DNA from: a candidate division CSSED10-310 bacterium
GTDB lineage: Bacteria; CSSED10-310; JAFGJC01
Reading direction: 5' to 3'
NCBI GenBank assembly: GCA_016929305.1
Contig: JAFGJC010000046.1
Location: forward strand, 1-8,541
DNA: 8,541 nucleotides
The notes beneath the pieces are model-generated. The model made no database searches. It worked only from the letters and a program-made list of their open reading frames with translations, and was not told the origin of the DNA. Positions within the stretch are counted from its first letter, which is position 1. Each line of letters begins with the position of its first letter. A program made the position numbers and the translations under genes. Positions 1-6,182 of this stretch are shown here, in pieces.

Positions 1-1227
1 TTAACGTCAAAACCATCTGGAGTTCCAGTCTACATCGATAATGAAGCGAGAGGGAGAACGCCACTTCAATTGGATAAAATATGCCCTGGAAAACACAGGA
101 TTCGAGTCGATCTTGGTTCTTATTCAGGATGGAGTGAAACCGTTGATATCGAGGAGGAGAAAATCTGTAAGATTCACGCATTTCCTCGTCCAACGCTGAT
201 TTTCCTGGGTTGTGCCGGACCTGATTTAAATCTTGCTGACGATGCAACTCGTCGAATAGATGATTGGTTTAAACAAACCGGATTGTTTAATATGCCAGAC
301 GATGATACTGCCGGGAAAATCAGAGTCAAACCGTCCGTTGCTGCGCTTAAAGAAATGCTGGTAACTGTGGCAGGCGAGGAACCCATGCCATGGGAAGATA
401 TTTTGGAGACCTTGCCGGCTTCAATACCTGAAGTCGATTCAAGATTGATGGCCGTTGCAGAAATAGGCGACCCGAGAGAGGACATTCCAGGATCTCTCTA
501 TTTTTTTCATACCGGTCAGCTTAAACCGGATCGAATTCCTTTTGCACCAGGATTACCCGCGGAAAAGATCCCCGACAATATCGTGAAAACTATTGATGCA
601 ATACCATCGATTGCTCGCTTGTGGTTAGGAATGACACTTATCGACTACAATGGCCGGATCATGATTATTGAAATAGACAATGACGGTCCTGCTGTTTTTA
701 CCAATACCAAACCAGGTGATTTTTTAACTCATTTTAATGGTGTTCAGATCAACACATATGTGGAATTAAAGAAACTCCTGGAAGACACGCGCATCAGCGA
801 AACAGTCCAGATAACCGTTAAACACAGTTCAGAGAGCAAAACCTATACACTTCGATGTCAATGGTCACCAATTATGTATCCAATTCAGGATACGAATTTT
901 TTATATAATTATGCATTAGCCTGGCTTGAAGAAAGGAGTTTTCTTCCTGCCACCCGCACTGCTGCACTTTTAAATATCGGCATATGTTATCTTGCCCTCA
1001 ATGATCCCAAGAATGCTCTCAGTAAAGGTTTCAGTTTAATTGAAAGCCTTGATGATAAAGGAATCACCAAAGACACACTGAATTATCTCATCGCTTTAAC
1101 TTATAAAAAAATGGGATACCGCGAGCAGTCTGAGGATTATCTTAAGAAAATACCCAAGGATACTAACGCACGTGTCATCGATATAAATGGTCCAATGCTT
1201 CATCCCCTTTTGAGTTCTGACTTATAG
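1..1227 (+). CDS. PEGA-PDZ domain protein with C-terminal TPR-like helices (5' end cut off)
   Basis: The frame is open from the first base, so the gene starts to the left of the window; 408 codons and a TAG stop are visible. Residues 1-60 (counted from base 1) look like a PEGA domain: the pattern S-K-P-S-G-V-P-V-Y-I-D-N-E followed by G-R-T-P-L and P-G-K-H-R-I-R-V is typical of this small beta-rich surface or periplasmic domain. A TTG at 70 lies inside that domain and is not a credible start. Residues 60-200 are not recognised. About 207-290 resemble a PDZ domain (L-G-M-T, then I-D-N-D-G-P-A and K-P-G-D-F-L-T-H-F-N-G-V). About 295-390 are paired helices like tetratricopeptide repeats (N-I-G-I-C-Y-L-A-L-N-D-P-K-N-A-L). 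PDZ and TPR parts usually bind peptides or partners, so a scaffold or envelope role is inferred. The missing N-terminus could hold a signal peptide or further domains. No catalytic motif is visible. Confidence 0.75.
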   Translation, partial: LTSKPSGVPVYIDNEARGRTPLQLDKICPGKHRIRVDLGSYSGWSETVDIEEEKICKIHAFPRPTLIFLGCAGPDLNLADDATRRIDDWFKQTGLFNMPDDDTAGKIRVKPSVAALKEMLVTVAGEEPMPWEDILETLPASIPEVDSRLMAVAEIGDPREDIPGSLYFFHTGQLKPDRIPFAPGLPAEKIPDNIVKTIDAIPSIARLWLGMTLIDYNGRIMIIEIDNDGPAVFTNTKPGDFLTHFNGVQINTYVELKKLLEDTRISETVQITVKHSSESKTYTLRCQWSPIMYPIQDTNFLYNYALAWLEERSFLPATRTAALLNIGICYLALNDPKNALSKGFSLIESLDDKGITKDTLNYLIALTYKKMGYREQSEDYLKKIPKDTNARVIDINGPMLHPLLSSDL

Positions 1228-1245
1228 CCCCCGTCGCCGAGTACA

Positions 1246-2718
1246 ATGTCTGATTATAAATTGCATAAATCGTCAAACGTTCACATACCGGGACAACAAA
1301 CATTTTTAAAAGAACTTTTCAGTGTTGCATCCAAACAGAACGCTTTGGATTTAACTGAAGGTCGAATTTCCAGGACGATTTGGATTATCGCTTTACCACA
1401 AATCATCACGAATTCGATGCAGAGTTTATTCAATATTGTCGATATGTTTTGGGTCGGTCGATTAGGCACCGATGCTATCGCAGCCGTAGCTGTAGCCGGC
1501 GCGTTGCTAATGGTTTTGTTTATGGCAATCATGGGAGTGGGTATCGGAGCTTCGGCGATGATTGCGAGGGCTTTCGGAGGGAATCGGTTCGATGACGCAA
1601 ACCGGGTTGTCGCCAACGGTATTGTTCTGAGTATCATCATCGCAATCCCCGTATCAATTCTTGGCGGTTTTTTTCCGCACCTGCTCATGAAAATCATGGG
1701 TGTAACGGGTAATGTGTTTGATCTTGGCGAAGCATATCTAACAACAATTTTTCTGAATAGCATTTTTATTTTTCTGACATTTGTCATCAATGCGGCATTA
1801 CAGGGTACAGGAGATGCCGTGACGCCTATGAAAATAATGTCGTTGGCACTCCTATTTAATACGATACTGGATCCGATATTAATATTCGGATGGGGTCCCT
1901 TTCCGGAACTCGGTGTCGTTGGAGCTGCATGGACAACGGTCTTTTCACGCGCGCTGGCATCAATGGCATTCATCATTGCACTCCTGAAAAACAAGCTTAG
2001 ATTGAAACTGGAGGTTAAGTTTCTCAAACCAGACTGGTTTCTCATTCATCAGATCATTAAGTTGGGCTTTCCTGCTTCAATACAACTAAGCTTAAGAAGT
2101 ATCATGGCCATCGTGCTGATGCGGCTGGTTGTAAATTTTGGAGATGCAGCGGTTGCTGCATATGGTATTGGAAATCGGTTGTTTATGTTGGCACTTTTTC
2201 CAGGTTTTGGATTCGGTGTAGCAGCAGCAAATCTCGTGGGTCAGAATCTGGGTGCAGGGAAACCGAATCGATCTCGTGAGAGTGCTTACAGCACGGTTAT
2301 GTATTATTTTTTCTTTTTATCTTTGATGTTGGTTGCGTTTCTGGGTTTTCCTCATACTCTGATCAGCTGGTTTTGTAGCAACGATACACCAGAATATCCC
2401 GCAGTAGTAGCTTTGGGTTCACAAATGCTTCGTATTGTAGCTTTGGGATTGCCCTTTCTGGCGGTTTCGCTAATTCTGAATCGAAGTCTAGGAGGTGCCG
2501 GGGATACTTTCACACCGATGATAATTACCTTGATAAGTCTTTGGGGTATTCAAGTGCCCTCCGCCGTGTTTTTAAGCAAAACTTTTGGTGTATCCGGGAT
2601 ATTCTGGTCAGGAACGCTAGCGCTTATTGCTTCTGCAATAATGGCGTTTACTTGGTTTCATCGCGGTCATTGGGAAACCAAACGCATTATGTTCTCAAAG
2701 GTTAAACCTTTGTCATGA
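1246..2718 (+). CDS. MATE-family multidrug/solute efflux transporter
   Basis: A 490-residue inner-membrane protein of the MATE family, which exports cationic drugs or metabolites in exchange for Na+ or H+. About twelve hydrophobic segments fall into two similar halves. The first half has the family-typical L-F-N-I-V-D-M-F-W-V-G-R-L-G (residues 61-74), with Asp66 at the place of the conserved cation-linked TM1 aspartate and Pro51 earlier in the same helix. The two halves carry matching loop motifs, Q-G-T-G-D-A-V-T-P in the N half and G-G-A-G-D-T-F-T-P in the C half, as expected of the MATE internal duplication. The ATG at 1246 lies 18 bp after the preceding stop and lacks a clear Shine-Dalgarno sequence, so co-transcription with the PEGA gene is likely. 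About 40 residues precede the first helix, somewhat long for the family, so a later start cannot be excluded. The substrate cannot be inferred from the sequence. Confidence 0.93.
   Translation: MSDYKLHKSSNVHIPGQQTFLKELFSVASKQNALDLTEGRISRTIWIIALPQIITNSMQSLFNIVDMFWVGRLGTDAIAAVAVAGALLMVLFMAIMGVGIGASAMIARAFGGNRFDDANRVVANGIVLSIIIAIPVSILGGFFPHLLMKIMGVTGNVFDLGEAYLTTIFLNSIFIFLTFVINAALQGTGDAVTPMKIMSLALLFNTILDPILIFGWGPFPELGVVGAAWTTVFSRALASMAFIIALLKNKLRLKLEVKFLKPDWFLIHQIIKLGFPASIQLSLRSIMAIVLMRLVVNFGDAAVAAYGIGNRLFMLALFPGFGFGVAAANLVGQNLGAGKPNRSRESAYSTVMYYFFFLSLMLVAFLGFPHTLISWFCSNDTPEYPAVVALGSQMLRIVALGLPFLAVSLILNRSLGGAGDTFTPMIITLISLWGIQVPSAVFLSKTFGVSGIFWSGTLALIASAIMAFTWFHRGHWETKRIMFSKVKPLS
2696..2712. repeat. 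17-bp near-perfect palindrome at the 3' end of the MATE gene
   Basis: CAAAGGTT-A-AACCTTTG is an 8-bp perfect inverted repeat around one central base, ending four bases before the MATE stop codon. As RNA it would fold as a 7-bp stem with a three-base loop. No U-run directly follows on either strand (a T-rich stretch begins about 17 bases later on the + strand), so it is not a canonical terminator. It also lies 35-51 bases beyond the tRNA 3' end on the - strand, where it could mark the end of the tRNA precursor. Function unknown; it may be chance within coding sequence. Confidence 0.4.
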
Positions 2719-2746
2719 ATAGGTCTTATTTTTATGAATTTATCTT

Positions 2747-2830
2747 TGCCGAAGGGGGGACTCGAACCCCCACAGGCTTGCGCCCACTAGACCCTGAACC
2801 TAGCGTGTCTGCCAATTCCACCACTTCGGC
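2747..2830 (-). tRNA. tRNA-Leu, anticodon CAG
   Basis: The 84-base reverse strand folds as a class II tRNA. The 7-bp acceptor stem is GCCGAAG/CTTCGGC. The D-arm region carries AATTGGCAGA with a 3-bp D stem GTG/CAC. The anticodon stem is CTAGG/TCTAG with loop TTCAGGG, giving anticodon CAG at 2794-2796. A long variable arm (GGGC-GCAA-GCCT) and a T arm GGGGG-TTCGAGT-CCCCC follow. The discriminator base is A, as expected for leucine. The long variable arm and the A73 discriminator separate it from class I tRNAs. The CCA end is not encoded (CAA follows the acceptor stem), so a CCA-adding enzyme must complete it. It is the only RNA gene seen and is divergent from rnr. No intrinsic terminator with a U-run is visible after its 3' end; transcription would run into the antisense of the MATE gene. 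Confidence 0.97.
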
Positions 2831-2849
2831 GCAACATCAAGCTTACGAC

Positions 2850-2878
2850 ATAATGAACATTGGAGGTTGTGTTGTCAA
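2850..2878 (-). promoter_or_regulatory. Sigma70-type promoter for tRNA-Leu, overlapping the rnr start
   Basis: On the - strand a perfect -35 box TTGACA (2878-2873) is followed by a 17-bp spacer and a -10 box CATTAT (2855-2850, 4 of 6 to consensus). Transcription would begin near 2843, about 13 bases before the mature tRNA 5' end at 2830, a normal leader for a tRNA precursor. The -35 box overlaps the rnr TTG start codon and the spacer covers its Shine-Dalgarno sequence. Polymerase bound here could therefore hinder expression through the rnr start. This is inferred from sequence only. Confidence 0.7.
2862..2866 (+). promoter_or_regulatory. Shine-Dalgarno sequence deciding the rnr start
   Basis: GGAGG lies five bases before TTG at 2872. 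It overlaps or abuts the other in-frame candidates: the TTG at 2860 is upstream of it and the GTG at 2869 is only two bases away. This spacing makes TTG 2872 the best rnr start. Confidence 0.7.
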
Positions 2879-4977
2879 GAAAAAAGAAACATCAGATTAC
2901 GGACAATCTTGAGCAAAAAATCATAGCTTATTTTAAAGAAGCTACCGGGACTCAAACAGTGAGTTCCGTCATCAAATCACTAAATATTTCTGGGAATCAG
3001 TCTCGTTTTGTGTGGGGAAAAATTCGAGACTTGGAAAAAAAAGGAATATTAGAAAGACATCCAAAAAACCGGTATGGTCTTGCGCCAAAACCTCAGATTA
3101 TTAAAGGGGTTTTCAAGCGTCGCTTTTCTGGTTCAGGTGATATTGTTCTGGATGATAATACACGATATTCAATAACTAAAGAATCAGCCAAATATCTTGT
3201 CGATGGTGATTGTGTTGAATGTGTGTTATCGAAAATGAAAAAAAACAAACTTTCACGCGCTATACCACTCCGTATTTTTAATCCCAGAACAGAACCCATC
3301 GTCGGTATCATTGACAAAAAAAGCTCAAAACTAACCATTAAACCACTTGATCCAAAAATATGCGGTTCGATCGCTATTTCGGGTCGAAAATTAAAATCGC
3401 TTGATGATCAATTAATTGTACTGATCGTTCTTACCGGACGAAATAAAACACCTCCATATTTAACGGGAAAAATCGTCCGAGTTATCGGAAAACCGTTTTC
3501 TAAAGGTGTTGAAACGGAAATACTCATTCAAAAGCATAATCTTCGCGATGAATTTCCTCAAAATGCTTTGGAAGAAGCTTTCAGCATTCCTAAAGACATA
3601 CCACTTTCCGAAATTGAAAAACGGATTGATCTTCGAAATGTCTTTACGATCACCGTTGATCCCAAAGACGCAAGGGACTTTGACGATGCGTTGACGATTG
3701 AAAAAACATCTTCCGGGTATCGGCTTGGTGTTCATATTGCTGATGTGAGCTATTACGTTGATAAAGATACTGCTATAGATCAGGAAGCTTACAATCGGGG
3801 TACTTCCGTATATCTTCCCGAAAGAGCTATTCATATGCTTCCACCCCGATTGGCAACGGATATTTGCTCACTCAGACCAGGCGTTGATCGGCTTACGTTG
3901 ACAGTGTGGATTTTACTGGATAACAGCGGAAACTTGATTTCTGGAGCGTGTGAAGCAAGTATCATCAGATCCGACGCTCGATTAAGTTATGACGAGTTTC
4001 TGACACTGTCAAAAAACGCAGTAGATTCCGAAAATATCGTTTTAGGGAATACATGTAAAATGCTGACAGATATCTGTAAACTACTACTATGCAAGCGAAT
4101 CGAAAGAGGTGTACTGGATCTGGATATTCCTGAAACCGAATTTGAATTTGACACTACCGGGAAAACAATTGGAATCCACAAGAAAAAACGGAGTATTGCT
4201 GAGCAGTCGATAGAAGAGTTTATGATCGCGGCAAATGTCGTTGTAGCTGATATGTTGGATCGTAAAAAAATAAAATATCTTCGAAGAATACATGAACCAC
4301 CTGATTTAAACACCTTAAAAGAACTAAAGTTGAATCTAAGTAAACTCGGTATTGATTCGCCACCGAATCCGCTGGATGCGGATCAGGCGCGCGGTATGTT
4401 GAGCACAATTGAATCTAATAGTATCCGATCGGCAGCATCCTATCTGATACTGCGAGCCATGCGACGCGCGGTATATTCTCCAAAAAAGACAGGGCATTAC
4501 GGCCTTGCTTTGAGATCATATACCCAATTCACATCACCTATTCGACGCTATCCAGATTTAGATGTACATCGAGCAGTAAAAAGAGCTATAGGTATCGTCA
4601 AGCACAGCAAGTCAGAGGATCTTGCACTCAAAGCAAAATGGCTGTCTGACCGCGAACGAATCGCGCAGGAAGCGGAGTGGGATGCCATCCGTCGATTAAA
4701 AGTGCTGTTCATGAAAAATTATGTTGGCCATCGATTTCAAGGATCTGTCACACATGTTGAACCCTTCGGTGCTTTTATTGAAATTGATGAGCCTTATGTG
4801 GAAGGTTTTCTACCTGTATCCCGCCTTCCAGAATATTATCTTTATCGAGACGATGAAAATGCACTTGTAAATCCCGGACAAAGCATTATTATCAAACCAG
4901 GAACCTTGGTAAATATCATTGTTGCCTTGGTTGACGAAAAAAGAGGTTTCTTGGAATTTGAACTTTCATCAGGTTGA
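2872..4977 (+). CDS. rnr: Ribonuclease R (RNB-family 3'-5' exoribonuclease)
   Basis: A 701-residue processive, hydrolytic 3'-5' exoribonuclease that degrades structured RNA, including mRNA fragments and faulty rRNA or tRNA. Domain order is that of RNase R/VacB: an N-terminal winged helix (about 12-68), two cold-shock-like OB folds (about 72-210), the RNB catalytic domain (about 249-575) and a C-terminal S1 domain (about 618-700). The four metal-binding aspartates are present in D263-x5-D269-x-D271-D272 within the D-A-R-D-F-D-D motif. The conserved F553-T-S-P-I-R-R-Y-P and H566-R567 are intact. The protein ends right after the S1 domain, without the lysine-rich tail of the E. coli enzyme (813 residues). 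The TTG start was chosen for its GGAGG at good spacing. The gene is divergent from tRNA-Leu and its 3' end overlaps tatC by 9 bp on the opposite strand. No clear promoter of its own was found; it may depend on transcription from further upstream. Confidence 0.96.
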   Translation: MSRKKKHQITDNLEQKIIAYFKEATGTQTVSSVIKSLNISGNQSRFVWGKIRDLEKKGILERHPKNRYGLAPKPQIIKGVFKRRFSGSGDIVLDDNTRYSITKESAKYLVDGDCVECVLSKMKKNKLSRAIPLRIFNPRTEPIVGIIDKKSSKLTIKPLDPKICGSIAISGRKLKSLDDQLIVLIVLTGRNKTPPYLTGKIVRVIGKPFSKGVETEILIQKHNLRDEFPQNALEEAFSIPKDIPLSEIEKRIDLRNVFTITVDPKDARDFDDALTIEKTSSGYRLGVHIADVSYYVDKDTAIDQEAYNRGTSVYLPERAIHMLPPRLATDICSLRPGVDRLTLTVWILLDNSGNLISGACEASIIRSDARLSYDEFLTLSKNAVDSENIVLGNTCKMLTDICKLLLCKRIERGVLDLDIPETEFEFDTTGKTIGIHKKKRSIAEQSIEEFMIAANVVVADMLDRKKIKYLRRIHEPPDLNTLKELKLNLSKLGIDSPPNPLDADQARGMLSTIESNSIRSAASYLILRAMRRAVYSPKKTGHYGLALRSYTQFTSPIRRYPDLDVHRAVKRAIGIVKHSKSEDLALKAKWLSDRERIAQEAEWDAIRRLKVLFMKNYVGHRFQGSVTHVEPFGAFIEIDEPYVEGFLPVSRLPEYYLYRDDENALVNPGQSIIIKPGTLVNIIVALVDEKRGFLEFELSSG

Positions 4978-4985
4978 TGTTTTTT
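4967..4985 (+). terminator. Weak hairpin plus T-run at the rnr stop
   Basis: CATCA-GGT-TGATG followed directly by six T residues forms a 5-bp stem, three-base loop and U-tract. It spans the rnr stop codon and the rnr/tatC overlap. The stem is short and has only two G-C pairs, so it would be a weak terminator for rnr; it gives no U-run in the tatC direction. Confidence 0.35.
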
Positions 4986-5739
4986 GATCTCTTTTAGATT
5001 TAAAGAAATCAGCCGCAAGAATACTGATTTCGTAAAGCACCCACATCGGCCCTGCCATCATTAATTGCGTAATGACATCAGGAGGTGTCAATATTGCTGC
5101 GAGAGTAAACATGATTACGATGGCATATTTTCGCTGTTTTCTAAGAAAAGACGGCGTAACAAGCCCGATCCTTGCCAAGAATGAGATAAGTATTGGCATC
5201 TCAAAAATAGCGCCGAATGCAAGCAACAGGCGAGTCGCAAATTTGAGATATTCATTCAGCGATATCATGGGTTTGATACTATCACTCGAAAATTTGATAA
5301 AGAATTTAAATCCCCAAGGGAAAACCTGATAATATGTAAATACAGCACCAAGGATAAAAAACAATGTGGATATGATAACAAATGGAATCATGTATTTTTT
5401 CTCATGAGCATAGAGTCCTGGAGAGATAAATCGCCAAATCTGATAAAAAATCACCGGTGAACTCAAAAAAATTCCCGCAAAAATCGAAACCTTCAAGTAG
5501 ACAATGAAGACTTCCGGCAGGCTTGTAAAAACCATCTGCTTTTCCGCTTCAGGTAATACATCGATGAGTGGTTGGGATAAGAATCTAAATATTTGTTCCG
5601 CAAAGGCAAAGCATGCAATAAATCCTACCAGGACCGCTAACAAGGCACGAATAATCCGTGTGCGCAATTCCGTTAAATGTTCCATCAATGACATTTCGCA
5701 GGATTCCGGTTCTTTACGGGAAGATTTTTGTGCCGTCAT
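4969..5739 (-). CDS. tatC: Twin-arginine translocase subunit TatC
   Basis: A 256-residue inner-membrane core of the Tat pathway, which recognises twin-arginine signal peptides and exports folded proteins. Six hydrophobic segments are visible at about 29-48, 77-97, 116-135, 164-188, 203-218 and 222-243. Conserved TatC features include the N-terminal E-H-L-T-E-L-R (Glu24, Arg26), the S-P-V-I-F-Y-Q-I-W-R-F-I-S-P-G-L stretch in and after TM2, H-E-K-K-Y at about 112, F-E-M-P near 180, and L-T-P-P-D (217-221). The length is normal for the family. The ATG at 5739 lies 9 bases after the tatB stop, so the two are surely co-transcribed and probably translationally coupled; the Shine-Dalgarno is weak. 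A later in-frame ATG at codon 16 (M-S-L-M-E-H-L) would also fit typical TatC starts. The 3' end overlaps rnr tail-to-tail by 9 bp. Confidence 0.96.
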   Translation of the reverse strand: MTAQKSSRKEPESCEMSLMEHLTELRTRIIRALLAVLVGFIACFAFAEQIFRFLSQPLIDVLPEAEKQMVFTSLPEVFIVYLKVSIFAGIFLSSPVIFYQIWRFISPGLYAHEKKYMIPFVIISTLFFILGAVFTYYQVFPWGFKFFIKFSSDSIKPMISLNEYLKFATRLLLAFGAIFEMPILISFLARIGLVTPSFLRKQRKYAIVIMFTLAAILTPPDVITQLMMAGPMWVLYEISILAADFFKSKRDQKTST

Positions 5740-5748
5740 AAAGCCGGA

Positions 5749-6090
5749 TTAACCGATTTTTCCTGGTGGATTAACCGAACCATTATCGGATTGCTCGTTA
5801 TCAGGTGCATCAGATGTTGACTCAACATCTTCTATAGGCGTTTCAATCGCAACAGCTTCTTGAGATTCAGCTTCATCCTCAGGCGGTTTCGATCGTGAAT
5901 GTTTTTGTGAATGGTATTCAGACTCAATATTATTTAAATCAATTGCGGATTTCAGATCGTTTGTAACTCTGCGAAATTCAGCAAAACCTTTCCCTAAAAG
6001 TCTAGCAAGCTCTGGGAGTTTTTGTGGTCCAAAGATTATCAGTACGACCACTAATATAACGAGTATCTCTGTAAAACTGATTCCCATCAT
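5749..6090 (-). CDS. tatB: Tat translocase subunit, TatB-like (TatA/TatB family)
   Basis: A 113-residue single-span membrane protein that forms the Tat receptor or channel with TatC. A hydrophobic helix at about 4-21 runs into the F-G-P-Q-K-L-P-E-L hinge and an amphipathic helix (L-A-R-L-L-G-K-G-F-A-E-F-R-R), followed by an acidic, flexible tail rich in Glu, Asp, Ser and Pro. A glutamate at residue 8, near the membrane face, matches TatB rather than E. coli TatA (Gln8), and the L-P-E-L after the hinge is also TatB-like; the F-G-P hinge is shared by TatA and TatB proteins of many bacteria. The start is ATG 6090, because M-M-G-I-S-F-T-E aligns with the usual family start; ATG 6087 is the alternative. 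The frame stays open to 6252 but the extra residues are not Tat-like and would overlap the divergent gene. It is the first gene of a tatB-tatC pair. No second tatA-type gene is present here. Confidence 0.9.
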   Translation of the reverse strand: MMGISFTEILVILVVVLIIFGPQKLPELARLLGKGFAEFRRVTNDLKSAIDLNNIESEYHSQKHSRSKPPEDEAESQEAVAIETPIEDVESTSDAPDNEQSDNGSVNPPGKIG

Positions 6091-6119
6091 GCCGTCTATT
6101 TTAACTTTCGCCAATATAT

Positions 6120-6149
6120 TTGTCGAGACTGTTAGAACGATGCTATACT
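6120..6149 (+). promoter_or_regulatory. Extended -10 promoter for the radical SAM-HAD pair
   Basis: TG-C-TATACT (6141-6149) is a textbook extended -10 element with a 5-of-6 hexamer. A weak -35 (TTGTCG, 6120-6125) lies 18 bp upstream. The expected transcript start near 6156 leaves a leader of about 27 bases before ATG 6183. It sits in the 92-bp gap between divergent tatB and the radical SAM gene; no comparably good promoter was found for tatB. Confidence 0.6.
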
Positions 6150-6182
6150 TGGGTGGTGGAAAAACAACGTCTGCCCAAATCG

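Noticed and set aside
70..72. TTG as the start of the first gene
   Set aside because: The PEGA domain pattern continues upstream in the same open frame to base 1, so the gene enters from the left edge.
1281..2045. 254-codon - strand reading frame opposite the MATE gene
   Set aside because: It is a long shadow of the MATE coding frame, with low-complexity Ile/Ala/Thr composition and no recognisable domain.
2747..2830. tRNA-Leu as an integration attachment site
   Set aside because: No integrase, no duplicated tRNA 3' segment and no atypical island next to it; both sides are ordinary chromosomal genes.
2849..2854. CATAAT as a + strand -10 box for rnr
   Set aside because: No acceptable -35 lies 16-18 bp upstream, and the transcript would start on the Shine-Dalgarno. 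The same bases fit the - strand tRNA promoter with a perfect -35.
2715..2912. 65-codon + strand reading frame between MATE and rnr
   Set aside because: It reads through the antisense of tRNA-Leu (the well-known spurious G-G-T-R-T-P-T-G-L peptide) and overlaps the rnr start out of frame.
6120..6182. Longer radical SAM protein starting at TTG 6120 or GTG 6153/6156
   Set aside because: The promoter's predicted transcript start (about 6156) lies at or after these codons, and the conserved family sequence begins at ATG 6183.
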